A stretch of DNA of 64,000 nucleotides from Rhizobium sp. 007. Its GTDB lineage: Bacteria > Pseudomonadota > Alphaproteobacteria > Rhizobiales > Rhizobiaceae. Shown here piece by piece: positions 7,951 through 16,670 of this stretch. A program made the translations under genes and the position numbers. A model generated the notes under the pieces. The model ran no database searches, had not been told where the DNA came from, and was given only the letters and a program-made list of their open reading frames with translations. The first letter of the stretch is position 1, and every line of letters starts with the position of its first letter. The stretch covers positions 372,001 through 436,000 of the forward strand of contig NZ_CP064187.1 of assembly GCF_015353075.1 (NCBI RefSeq), in the 5' to 3' direction.

Positions 7951-8904
7951 ATGGCCTACACGATCACAGACGTAGGCGCGTTGAACGTGCTCACTGTTCT
8001 TCGCGGCGTTAGCAAGGAAGCCGACACCGTTCAGCGGCAGGTATCGTCGGAGCTGCGCGTCGAGACTGCGGCGGATAATGCCTCCTCATGGGCTTCGGCA
8101 ACGACCCTGCGGTCGGACGAAAACGCGTTGAAGACCGTCGGCGATGCACTAGGTCTCGGTGCCGCGAAGGTCGATACCGCCTACACGGCGATAACCTCGC
8201 TTATCGACGTGGTCTCGGAGATACGCAAAACCGTCGTATCGGCAACCGACCCCGCCAATGATCGCGACAAGCTCAGCGTCACGATGGAGCAGTATAAGTC
8301 ACAGCTGGAAAGTGCCGTGAATTCCGTCAATTTTTCCGGTGAGAACTGGCTGTTGAACCGAGATGCGACGGCACCTGTGCAACGGTCGGTCATCGGCGGC
8401 TTCGTCCGCGGTCCGAACGGTGAATATTACCCGCAGAATATTACTTACCCGGCAGCCAATACGATCATGATCGACACGAACAACGCCAGCCGCGGTCTTC
8501 TGACGAAATCGATCAACGCCGATCCGGACGCAGTGCCGGCCCGCAATTACTATCTGCTCGATGTGGGTTCGACGACGTCGGCGGCTGGTACCGAAATATC
8601 GATCTCCACAAGCTCGACGTCGCAGGACCTGCAGGACATGCTGACAGTATTGGACAATATCCTTTCCAGCCTCAATGCCACCGCCGCGGGCCTTGGCACG
8701 ATGAATTCCCGCATCGAAGACCGGCAGGATTTCGTCGCCACGCTTTCGACGTCGCTGAAGACAAGCATAGGCGCCCTTGTCGATACTGATATGGACGAAG
8801 CGTCGGTCCGCCTGTCCGCAGCTCAAACAGCACGTGATATGGCAACCGAAGCACTTTCTGTCATGAACACGTCCGCGAGCAAGGTCCTGATCCTGCTCGA
8901 GTAG
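7951..8904 (+). CDS. flaD: Divergent flagellin FlaD
   Basis: A 317-residue flagellin that keeps the family ends (VGALNVLTVLRGVSKEADTV, GLGAAKVDTAYTAI and, at the C-terminus, SVRLSAAQTARDMATEALSV) but differs strongly from FlaA-C in the middle and at the very C-terminus (SASKVLILLE in place of SSQNILSLFR). It is therefore a minor or specialised filament subunit rather than a recent copy. It has a leader element at 7880. A short GC stem (8918-8936) follows but lacks a T run, so some read-through into the motB group is possible. Confidence 0.9.
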   Translation: MAYTITDVGALNVLTVLRGVSKEADTVQRQVSSELRVETAADNASSWASATTLRSDENALKTVGDALGLGAAKVDTAYTAITSLIDVVSEIRKTVVSATDPANDRDKLSVTMEQYKSQLESAVNSVNFSGENWLLNRDATAPVQRSVIGGFVRGPNGEYYPQNITYPAANTIMIDTNNASRGLLTKSINADPDAVPARNYYLLDVGSTTSAAGTEISISTSSTSQDLQDMLTVLDNILSSLNATAAGLGTMNSRIEDRQDFVATLSTSLKTSIGALVDTDMDEASVRLSAAQTARDMATEALSVMNTSASKVLILLE

Positions 8905-9099
8905 TGTCGGCCCGAACGGCAGGCGTGGAGCCTGCCATTCATCCTCGCACAAGTTTGGGTTTCTAGTCTGAAGAAGAAACGCTGTTTGAGCCGTGCGAAG
9001 GCTGAAGAATGCCTTCGCGTCCGTTGCCGGCGTAAGTGTTTGGTTCGTGCAAGGCGGGACGCGCATGTCGAAATTGATTGCAGATGCCGGGTGGTTTCA

Positions 9100-9738
9100 A
9101 TGAGCGCTATGCTTTCTCGGTATTTGAAGGACTTCGGTGAGACGAAACCTGCCGCACCGGTCGTCGATACGGACAACTTTGCCGACGACGTCTTCGGCGG
9201 TTTTCCGGACATCCCGCAAGAGCCTGCGGTCGATGTCAAAGCCGAGCGCCGTGAGGCCTATGGCGAGGGCTATGCCGCAGCGACGGCCGAGCTGACGCAG
9301 CGATACGAGTTGGAGGCGCAGACGGTCGCGCTTGTGCACCAGCGCGAGATTGAAGAACTGACGGCAAGGTATGAAGAAGAGACGGCAGCAGTGATTGCGC
9401 GCCGCCTCGATGAGATCGCGGCGGAGGTCGCAAATCTCGTAAGTGCGGCAACCGCGAAAGCGATTGCGCCGATGCTGACGCAAGCGCTTGCCGTCCAGGC
9501 GGTCTCAAGTCTTGCAGCCTTGCTACGCGAAGCGATCCTGGAAGGAGCAGCAGGTTCGATGACGGTCAAAGGTCCGGTGCGGCTTTTCGAATTGCTGAAG
9601 GCCGAAATGGGTGAAAGGCCGGATCTGCTGCGTCATCAGGAATCCGATGACGCCGATCTCTCTGTTGAAGTCGGCGATTCCGTGTTGGTTACGCGCATTT
9701 CCGCCTGGTCTGCCAGCCTGAAGAAGGTTCTTGAATGA
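9100..9738 (+). CDS. Predicted FliH-like flagellar export protein
   Basis: A 212-residue acidic cytoplasmic protein. After a short N-terminal region ([17 protein letters not shown]), residues about 50-110 are Glu/Ala/Arg-rich and probably coiled coil, followed by a domain with Ala/Leu-rich helices. This layout resembles FliH, the regulator of the export ATPase FliI, but I see no decisive motif. I chose ATG 9100; the open frame extends upstream from a TTG with Arg/Cys-rich residues that look non-coding. It overlaps motB by 4 bp (ATGA), so it is coupled to it. Conserved position between flagellins and motB in rhizobia supports a motility role. Confidence 0.65.
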   Translation: MSAMLSRYLKDFGETKPAAPVVDTDNFADDVFGGFPDIPQEPAVDVKAERREAYGEGYAAATAELTQRYELEAQTVALVHQREIEELTARYEEETAAVIARRLDEIAAEVANLVSAATAKAIAPMLTQALAVQAVSSLAALLREAILEGAAGSMTVKGPVRLFELLKAEMGERPDLLRHQESDDADLSVEVGDSVLVTRISAWSASLKKVLE

Positions 9739-11021
9739 GTGAAAGCGAAAACCATCACCACGGCAGGAACGAAGTCATCATCGTCAAGCGACATGGCGGC
9801 GGCGATCATGACGGCGCGCATGGCGGCGCCTGGAAAATCGCCTATGCCGACTTCATGACCGCGATGATGGCGTTCTTCCTCGTCATGTGGCTGGTCAACG
9901 CAGCGAACGAGGAAACCAAGGCCTCCGTCGCCACCTATTTCAATCCGATCAAACTTGCCGATGAGAAGCCCACTGAGAAGGGCTTGAAGAAGCCCGTCGA
10001 CCAGGCCGATGGCGATCGGAAGCAGGACAAGTCGAAGGAAGAGGAAGAAGAACCTACCAAAGGCGCATCGGCCGCGAATGGTGACGATCAGACGTCGACT
10101 TCAGGCGACCAGAAGAATTACTCCGAAGCCGATTTCTTCGAGAACCCCTATTCGGTTCTTGCCGAAATCGCCCAGGAAGTCGGCCAGCAGGCAAATGTCA
10201 GCGCGAAAGGCGAGGGCGGAGCAAGCGATTCGGGTCCCGCAACCGGGGCTGATGGCGGAAAGGCGTATCGCGATCCGTTCGATCCGGATTTCTGGACGAA
10301 ACAGGTCGAGGTCACGCATGCCGACAAGGCCGAACAGGCCGCAGCCGACGAGGCCGACCCCGAACAGAAGCCCGATGCGACGGAGCTGGCGAAGGCAGAG
10401 GCTCTCAAGCCCGCAACCGCGGATCAGGCGTCCGCCGCAGCAGGCGAAGCGCAGGACAAAAGCGCGCTCTTGCCGGAAAAATCAGGTGAAGCCGCAGCCG
10501 AGGCACAAAAACCCGGCCAACAGCAGCCTGCCGATGCACCCAAGCTCGCCGACGTGCAGAAACAGGCCGAGGAACTGCAGCAGGAGATCGCCAGGCAGAT
10601 CAGCGGTATTGCGGGCAAGCTTGCAGAGGGTTTGACCGTCACTGCAGCAGAGGGCGGCCTGCTCGTCAGCCTGGCCGACCAGAACGACAGTTCCATGTTC
10701 AATATCGGCTCGGCAGTTCCCCGTAAGGAAATGGTGCTGGCGATGGAGAAGATCGGCGAAATCCTGAAGAGCCGTCAGGGCGCAGTCGTGATCCGCGGCC
10801 ATACGGACGGCCGTCAATACAAGGGCGCCGACAATGAGAACTGGCGTCTTTCCATGGATCGTGCGCAGGCAGCCTATTACATGCTCGTTCGGGGTGGGGT
10901 GGACGAGAAGCGCGTCTCCCAGGTTTCGGGCTTTGCTGACCGGAGGCTGAAGTTGCCCGACGATCCATTCAATGCCGGCAACCGCCGCATCGAAATCCTG
11001 GTTCAGGCGGATCAAGGATAG
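9735..11021 (+). CDS. motB: Flagellar stator protein MotB
   Basis: A 428-residue peptidoglycan-anchored stator subunit. A short cytoplasmic His/Gly-rich tail precedes one membrane helix (about 34-55) carrying the proton-binding Asp (D39 in [11 protein letters not shown]). A long acidic, Glu/Ala/Lys/Gln-rich periplasmic linker (about 60-285) follows, much longer than in enteric MotB, then the OmpA-like peptidoglycan-binding domain ([36 protein letters not shown]). Its partner MotA is not in this window. The long linker fits the rhizobial requirement for the periplasmic partner MotC, encoded next. Confidence 0.96.
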   Translation: MSESENHHHGRNEVIIVKRHGGGDHDGAHGGAWKIAYADFMTAMMAFFLVMWLVNAANEETKASVATYFNPIKLADEKPTEKGLKKPVDQADGDRKQDKSKEEEEEPTKGASAANGDDQTSTSGDQKNYSEADFFENPYSVLAEIAQEVGQQANVSAKGEGGASDSGPATGADGGKAYRDPFDPDFWTKQVEVTHADKAEQAAADEADPEQKPDATELAKAEALKPATADQASAAAGEAQDKSALLPEKSGEAAAEAQKPGQQQPADAPKLADVQKQAEELQQEIARQISGIAGKLAEGLTVTAAEGGLLVSLADQNDSSMFNIGSAVPRKEMVLAMEKIGEILKSRQGAVVIRGHTDGRQYKGADNENWRLSMDRAQAAYYMLVRGGVDEKRVSQVSGFADRRLKLPDDPFNAGNRRIEILVQADQG

Positions 11022-11025
11022 TCTC

Positions 11026-12330
11026 ATGGCGCGCCCGCAGCACCGGCATCTTCTCCTGGCTCTCGGACTGGCGATCGCTTCGCCAGCCGTCGCTACGGGT
11101 GAGGACCAGGCGAACCTGGCGCCGTACAAGATGTTGCGTTCGCTGCAGTTCGTACAGGACTCGGTCGCCCTCGGCGATCATTCGGCGGCGGAGATGCAGC
11201 GCTTCATGCTCGGCACGATCGATCAGCGCCTGCGCAGTGCGGATGCCTCTGTCTTCGACGATGACCGCAATGTCGATGCCGCACTCGTCTATGCCATGAG
11301 CGGCGGCAATCCGGCCACGCTTGAATATCTGATTGCCCGGGACGTGAACGGCTATTTCGACACTCGCATAACCGATGTCCTGCGCAAGTACCTGAGCGGC
11401 AAGGGCCTGCTCGTTGCAAAGACACTGGTCGAAACCGCAAATGAGTACCGCGACAAGAAGATCGGTCCCTATCTCGCGCTTGTCGGCGGCAACGTCATGG
11501 TGGCGCGAAGCCCGGACGAAGCGCTCAAGCTCTATGATCAGGCGCGGCTCTCGGCGCCGGGAACGATCGTCGAAGAGGCGGCCCTGCGCCGCTCGGTGGC
11601 GATTTGCGTCGAAGCGGGTCTCCTTGACAAGGGGCTTGCCTATTCGCAGCGCTATGTGCGGCGGTTCCTCCATTCGCCCTATGCGAGCCAGTTCGCCGAT
11701 CTTTTCGTCAAGCTGATCGTCGACCACGACCATGTGAAGACGGAAGATATCGTCAGCATCCTCTCCTTCATGGACGAGTCGCGGCGGCGCGAGGTCTATC
11801 TGCGCATTGCGCGCGCCGCCGGTATTGCCGGCAAGGCGGAGCTTGCGAGGACGGCAGCCGCATACGCGCAATCGCTTGCCGGCGAACCGAACAATGCGCT
11901 CGGCGCGCTCGCGGATTTCTACGGCAACATGGCCTTAGTCTCCACGCCCGACGTGGGTGCGGCCGCAAAGAGCATCAAGAGCGTTGCAGACAGCGAGCTC
12001 TCCCCGCGCGACCGCGCGCTACGCGCTGCGGCCAAATCGATCGCCGAACAGGTGCTGCAGCCGCCGGATCCGGCAAGCCTGACACAAGCGTCCGATTCTA
12101 AACCTGCTAATGAAGAAATTACTTCTGAACAGGCAGCCGTATCCACGGCCGACGGATCCCAGCCCGCAGAGATCGCGGCGCCCTCCAAGCCTGCTGACGA
12201 TGGGGCGGCGCCGGCGCTGATGCCGGACGGTGCAGGGCAGGAGGCTGACCCGTCATTCAAATCCTTTGTGACGACGAGCCGTTCGAAACTCGACGAAATC
12301 GACGGTCTCTTGAGCCAAGAGAGCAATTGA
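11026..12330 (+). CDS. motC: Periplasmic motility protein MotC
   Basis: A 434-residue exported protein of rhizobia, known in Sinorhizobium meliloti to interact with the periplasmic part of MotB and to be needed for flagellar rotation. The start is ATG 11026 (MARPQHRHLLLALGL), giving a signal peptide with a probable AVA-TG cleavage site; an in-frame frame extends upstream into motB but those residues are spurious. The mature part is mostly alpha-helical and repeat-like (about 30-350), ending in a Pro/Ala/Ser-rich tail and VTTSRSKLDEIDGLL. It starts 4 bp after motB and 1 bp before fliK. Confidence 0.9.
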   Translation: MARPQHRHLLLALGLAIASPAVATGEDQANLAPYKMLRSLQFVQDSVALGDHSAAEMQRFMLGTIDQRLRSADASVFDDDRNVDAALVYAMSGGNPATLEYLIARDVNGYFDTRITDVLRKYLSGKGLLVAKTLVETANEYRDKKIGPYLALVGGNVMVARSPDEALKLYDQARLSAPGTIVEEAALRRSVAICVEAGLLDKGLAYSQRYVRRFLHSPYASQFADLFVKLIVDHDHVKTEDIVSILSFMDESRRREVYLRIARAAGIAGKAELARTAAAYAQSLAGEPNNALGALADFYGNMALVSTPDVGAAAKSIKSVADSELSPRDRALRAAAKSIAEQVLQPPDPASLTQASDSKPANEEITSEQAAVSTADGSQPAEIAAPSKPADDGAAPALMPDGAGQEADPSFKSFVTTSRSKLDEIDGLLSQESN

Positions 12331-12331
12331 A

Positions 12332-13753
12332 ATGATCGATATGAGCGTTACGGGGGGAGTTGCCGCAACCGAGGCGTCGCCAGCCGCCAGAGGCAATGGT
12401 CCGGCAGCCAAGGACGGCGACGCTGGCAATGGCGGCTTTTCGGACGTGCTCTCGAAGGCAGGAAACAGTCCGCAAAACAGCACCGGCGGCGAGCCTGCTG
12501 TGCCCCCTGCGGCTGATGATGCCCAAACAGACGTCGATGAAGGCGCCGCCGGCAGTATCGCTCTCAGTTTGCGCGATCGCGCTCGCAGCAAGCCGATGAT
12601 CGCTCTCAGCGATGCCTCGTTGAAACAACAGGCCGCGACGCAGCCGGAGACGGTTGCAATCGACACAGGCAAATCCGGCAAGGATCAGATGAAAAGCCGC
12701 GTCGATACGGTTTCGGTAAAATTCGAAGTCAAGGAAGACGCCGGCGAGGTCGCGGAAGATGCACATGTCGCAAAAGACGAAAAATCGGCAAAGACCTTGG
12801 AGAACAAGACCGGAGCCGATGAAGGCCCTCCGTTGGATGCGACGTCTGTCTCTGATGCGCTCGGTCTTTTGAACAAGGATGCCACGGATACGGTGATCCC
12901 GGTGGCATTCCTGGCTGCAGCCCATGTGAATGCGAAGGACGATATGGCCGGGAAGGAAAAGGATGCCGGCCGTGGCACTGGTAATGCGCCTGCGGCCGCT
13001 GCGCTGGCGGCGATCAGCGCCAGCGACGCGCAGATGCCGGCCGTGGACGACGCAGCCAATCTTGATGGAAAGACGTTCCGTTTGAGCCGCGCGGACGGGC
13101 GCGGCGAGTCCATGGACATCCGTATCGGTGCTGACCAGGAAGCGTCCGCCGCCAAGGCGAAGAGCGATATCGAAAGCGTCACGGTTCTCGATTCACGCCG
13201 CTATATCGGCCTCGCGCAGAATTCCGCATCCGTGACCGCTGCAATCCTTGGCGACAGGGAGTGGACGGGTGCGATGCAGCCGAGTTCCGCACTGTCGAAC
13301 GCTGCCGAATGGACGAGCACCGGGAAGGTTGTCAACACCCTGAAGATCCAGATGACGCCGATCGACCTCGGCCTCGTGACGGCAACGATGCGCCTTTCCG
13401 GCGATGCCCTGAACGTCGATCTGAAGGTCGAAACCGGTGCGGCCTATCGGCAGCTCAAGGAAGATCACGGCAAGATCATCGAGGTGCTTCGCAGCCAGGG
13501 TTATGCCATCGACAACGTCACGATCAGCATGGCGCCGGTAGAAAAGCCCGACGCGGGGAACCAGGCAAATGCGCAAGAGCAGTCTTCCCAGCAACAATCT
13601 TTGCAGCAGGGGCAGGGCGGTGAAGCGCGCGAGCGCCACGCCCAGACAGCACAGCGGGGCAATGGAGGCCTTAATGGGGCAGGGGAGACATATGTTGAAG
13701 ATGTTGCTTCTGGCGCCGCTGGCGGCGGCGCTTCTGGCAGCGTTTACCTCTGA
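12332..13753 (+). CDS. fliK: Hook-length control protein FliK (formerly MotD)
   Basis: A 473-residue secreted ruler/switch protein. The N-terminal two-thirds is low-complexity, Ala/Asp/Lys-rich and probably disordered, as in other FliK proteins. The C-terminal switch domain (about 330-420) carries the Flg_hook pattern: TLKIQMTPIDLGLVTATMRL, LNVDLKVETGAAYRQLKEDH, VLRSQGYAIDNVTISM. A Gln-rich tail follows. In S. meliloti this gene was first called motD and later shown to be fliK. The 3' end overlaps the downstream lytic transglycosylase by 62 bp in another frame. Confidence 0.9.
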   Translation: MIDMSVTGGVAATEASPAARGNGPAAKDGDAGNGGFSDVLSKAGNSPQNSTGGEPAVPPAADDAQTDVDEGAAGSIALSLRDRARSKPMIALSDASLKQQAATQPETVAIDTGKSGKDQMKSRVDTVSVKFEVKEDAGEVAEDAHVAKDEKSAKTLENKTGADEGPPLDATSVSDALGLLNKDATDTVIPVAFLAAAHVNAKDDMAGKEKDAGRGTGNAPAAAALAAISASDAQMPAVDDAANLDGKTFRLSRADGRGESMDIRIGADQEASAAKAKSDIESVTVLDSRRYIGLAQNSASVTAAILGDREWTGAMQPSSALSNAAEWTSTGKVVNTLKIQMTPIDLGLVTATMRLSGDALNVDLKVETGAAYRQLKEDHGKIIEVLRSQGYAIDNVTISMAPVEKPDAGNQANAQEQSSQQQSLQQGQGGEARERHAQTAQRGNGGLNGAGETYVEDVASGAAGGGASGSVYL

Positions 13754-14258
13754 GACACGCGCCTCCAACGGTGCCTGCGAAAGGGAAATCCAGTCTGCTG
13801 CCGCCAAATACGGCATACCGGAAGGCATTCTCTATTCCGTGGGCCTGACGGAAACCGGACGCAAAGGTTCGCTCTATCCTTTTGCACTGAACATAGAGGG
13901 CAAGGCAGTCTTCCCGCCTTCCGAGCTGGACGCCATGAGGCAGTTCTATTCGGCGCGAAAAAGCGGTGCAAAGCTCATCGACATCGGCTGCATGCAGATC
14001 AACCATTACTTTCATGGCGAGAATTTCAGCTCGGCGGAAGCCATGTTCGACCCGCACCGCAATGTCGAATATGCGGCGAAGTTCCTTCGCAATCTTCACG
14101 ACCGGCATGAAACCTGGACGATGGCGGTAGCCAGATACCACGCCGGACCAAACAACGACCCTGCGCAGAAGCGGTATGTCTGCCGCGTGATCGCCAATCT
14201 CGTCGCTACCGGCTACGGCAAGTGGACTCCCAATGCGAGTAACTTCTGCCACAACTGA
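13692..14258 (+). CDS. Lytic transglycosylase, flagellar (splits the FlgJ function)
   Basis: A 188-residue periplasmic muramidase-like enzyme of the SLT family. It has a signal peptide (LKMLLLAPLAAALLAAF, cleavage near TRASNG), the catalytic Glu in VGLTETGRKG, GCMQINHYF (the G-x-M-Q-I-N block) and AVARYHAGP. I chose ATG 13692 because AGGGGAG lies just upstream; earlier in-frame ATGs at 13662 and 13677 are possible. It probably opens peptidoglycan for the rod. The separate flgJ at 24179 has the rod-cap domain but no muramidase domain, so the two activities of enteric FlgJ are encoded apart here. Confidence 0.85.
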   Translation: MLKMLLLAPLAAALLAAFTSETRASNGACEREIQSAAAKYGIPEGILYSVGLTETGRKGSLYPFALNIEGKAVFPPSELDAMRQFYSARKSGAKLIDIGCMQINHYFHGENFSSAEAMFDPHRNVEYAAKFLRNLHDRHETWTMAVARYHAGPNNDPAQKRYVCRVIANLVATGYGKWTPNASNFCHN

Positions 14259-14539
14259 TGCAAGTAAAAATAGAAAAACGTGAACAAAACGGAATCGTGT
14301 CATAATGTGGCAGGAATTGGCCGAAAATTGGGTTCACAAGACCTAATTTACCCTCTGTTAACTTTTCCACGAAATTTTTGTGTGCATAACTGAGAAGGCA
14401 TACTACATATAGAGCAAATCGGGACCCAGTTCTTAATCAACTGTTAATTCCTGCCATTAAGTTCCAGCAGCTTGTCCCAGATTCGTGCGATTCGTACCCA
14501 TAGATCATCGAGGTGCCACACTGATTCGGAGGCGGACGA
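14259..14539 (+). promoter_or_regulatory. rem promoter region with a CtrA-like box
   Basis: 281 bp, markedly A/T-rich compared with its neighbours, and without a gene. TTAA-TCAACTG-TTAA at 14433-14447 matches TTAA-N7-TTAA, the CtrA consensus. In S. meliloti rem is activated by VisNR, but I know of no site sequence to test by eye. No terminator with a clear T run follows the transglycosylase gene. Confidence 0.5.
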
Positions 14540-15211
14540 ATGATCGTAGTGGTTGATGAGCGTGAGCTCGTAAAAGATGGTTACACATCACTGTTTGGCC
14601 GCGAGGGCATTCCCTCGACCGGCTTTGATCCAAGCGAATTTGGCGAGTGGGTGCAAACGGCGGCGGATTCCGATATCGCGGCTGTCGAAGCTTTCCTGAT
14701 CGGCCAGGGCAGGCAGACCTTAGAGCTGCCACGGGCGATCCGGGATCGCTCCCAGGCGCCGGTGATCGCGGTCAGCGACCAGCCTTCGCTCGAAAACACC
14801 CTTGCACTTTTTGATTGCGGCGTCGACGATGTCGTCCGCAAGCCAGTGCACCCCCGTGAAATCCTGGCGCGCGCCGCTGCAATCCGCCGCCGCCTGAAAG
14901 CGATTTCGACCCACACCGATATCGGCGCGATCCGCGTCTTTTCGGACGGCCGCGATCCGGAAATCAACGATGAAGTCTTTGCGCTTCCGCGCCGCGAACG
15001 CCGCATTTTGGAATACTTGATCGCCAACCGCGGCCGCCGCGTCACCAAGACCCAGATCTTCAACGCCATCTACGGCATCTTCGATGAGGAAGTCGAAGAG
15101 AATGTCGTTGAGAGCCATATCTCCAAGCTGCGCAAGAAGTTGCGCAAGAAGCTCGGCTTCGACCCGGTCGATTCGAAGCGCTTTCTCGGCTACTGCATCG
15201 ACTGGAACTGA
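14540..15211 (+). CDS. rem: Motility master regulator Rem (atypical OmpR-family regulator)
   Basis: A 223-residue transcription activator. The N-terminal receiver-like domain keeps an acidic pair (VVVDERE) and the Lys-Pro of switch regulators (VRKPVHPRE), but where the phospho-acceptor Asp should be there is Glu (E50 in AAVEAFLIG). The C-terminal winged helix ([38 protein letters not shown]) is OmpR-like. In S. meliloti, Rem sits below VisNR and turns on flagellar genes in exponential growth, without a known kinase. Here too it lies at the centre of the motility locus, with a long upstream region and no sensor kinase nearby. Confidence 0.93.
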   Translation: MIVVVDERELVKDGYTSLFGREGIPSTGFDPSEFGEWVQTAADSDIAAVEAFLIGQGRQTLELPRAIRDRSQAPVIAVSDQPSLENTLALFDCGVDDVVRKPVHPREILARAAAIRRRLKAISTHTDIGAIRVFSDGRDPEINDEVFALPRRERRILEYLIANRGRRVTKTQIFNAIYGIFDEEVEENVVESHISKLRKKLRKKLGFDPVDSKRFLGYCIDWN

Positions 15212-15340
15212 TTTTCAGCGGCGGGCCCGGCCCGCGGAAACGTGCCTTTCAATATTTCGATCAGGCAGCTCCGCTACAGACAGCTTCACGCAAGGCCCGC
15301 CAAATACTCTCCAAGCTATCAAGGAAAACGAGGTTTTCAG

Positions 15341-16651
15341 ATGAGCATTTTTGGCAGCATGAAGACGGCAGTGTCGGGGATGAACGCACAGGCAAACCGC
15401 CTGAGCACCGTTGCCGACAACATCGCGAATGCAAATACCACCGGCTACAAGGCTGTCTCGACGGCCTTCTCCTCTCTCGTCCTGCCGTCCACGGCAGGCA
15501 ACTACAATTCCGGTGGTGTGCAGACGTCCATCCGTCAGGCTGTTTCCGACCAAGGCGACATCTCCTACACGACTTCGGGCTACGACCTCGCCATTTCCGG
15601 CGACGGCTTTTTCATCGTGCAGGGCGCCGACGGCACGCCGGTCCTGACCCGCGCCGGTGACTTCACGAAGGACGACGAAGGCAACCTCGTCAACTCGGCG
15701 GGCTTCACGCTGATGGGCTATCCTTATGGTTCGTCCGCTCCGGCCGTCGTCGTCAACGGCTTCGACGGCCTCGTTCCGATCAATGTCCTCGGCGACCAGA
15801 AACTGGAAGCCGTGCCGACAGCGAATGGTACGTGGACGGGCAACCTCAAGCCATCTTCGCCCATCGAAACCACTGCGGCAGACCTCCCGAGCGCAAACAA
15901 CGCAACGGCCACATCCGATACGCAGAAATATTCGATCGTCACCTATGACAAGCTCGGCAGCAAGGTGATGTACGACATCTACTTCACAAAGGTCCCGGTA
16001 ACGACCGTGGCGCCGCTGCCGCCGACTGGCACCGCCTACGAATGGGAAATGGCGGTATTCCGCAACGCCGACAAGGCCGCGACTGGCACGAGCTCCTTCC
16101 CGTACTCTTCCGCCGCCGTTGACGTGAAGCGGGTATATTTCGACAGCTCGGGGCAGATGCTGACGGATGCAACGCATACCAGCACCACGGACATCATCGA
16201 TCCAGTGACGGGTCTCACCATCAATATGAGCCTCGATCTCTCGCAGGTCGGCGACAGTTGGTCCGGCACCGGTAACGTCGATGGACAGGGCGCAAACTCG
16301 CCGGTCGATATCACCATCGACGCCGATGGTGTGGTGTATTCGAAATACGACGACGGCAGCACCAAGCCCGTCTTCCAGATCCCGCTCGCAAACGTGCCGA
16401 GCCCCGATCTGCTGACGCTGATGTCCGGCAACGTCTACTCAGCGAACGGCAGGTCCGGCGTCACCGTCACCGGCTTCCCGCAGACGAGTGGCTTCGGCAA
16501 GATCCAATCGGGCGCGCTTGAAGGCTCGAACGTCGATATGGCGGGCGAGCTCACGGAAATGATCGAGTCGCAGCGCAGCTATACGGCAAACTCGAAAGTG
16601 TTCCAGACGGGTTCGGACTTGATGGACGTCCTCGTCAATCTCAAGAGATAA
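15341..16651 (+). CDS. flgE: Flagellar hook protein FlgE
   Basis: A 436-residue hook subunit. The N-terminal rod/hook signature is clear (FGSMKTAVSGMNAQANRLST, VADNIANANTTGYKA), as are the central SGDGFFIVQG block and the C-terminal helix (SNVDMAGELTEMIESQRSYT, then FQTGSDLMDVLVNLKR). The start is ATG 15341, after AAGGAAAACGAGG; the frame remains open upstream to 15242 but without similarity. It begins about 130 bp after rem, so it may have its own promoter, and is followed by flgK 19 bp later. Confidence 0.96.
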   Translation: MSIFGSMKTAVSGMNAQANRLSTVADNIANANTTGYKAVSTAFSSLVLPSTAGNYNSGGVQTSIRQAVSDQGDISYTTSGYDLAISGDGFFIVQGADGTPVLTRAGDFTKDDEGNLVNSAGFTLMGYPYGSSAPAVVVNGFDGLVPINVLGDQKLEAVPTANGTWTGNLKPSSPIETTAADLPSANNATATSDTQKYSIVTYDKLGSKVMYDIYFTKVPVTTVAPLPPTGTAYEWEMAVFRNADKAATGTSSFPYSSAAVDVKRVYFDSSGQMLTDATHTSTTDIIDPVTGLTINMSLDLSQVGDSWSGTGNVDGQGANSPVDITIDADGVVYSKYDDGSTKPVFQIPLANVPSPDLLTLMSGNVYSANGRSGVTVTGFPQTSGFGKIQSGALEGSNVDMAGELTEMIESQRSYTANSKVFQTGSDLMDVLVNLKR

Positions 16652-16670
16652 GTAAGGTAACGGCTAAGCC

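Noticed and set aside
15215..15240. GC-rich inverted repeat after rem as a terminator
   Set aside because: The two arms are almost contiguous, leaving no proper loop, and no T run follows.
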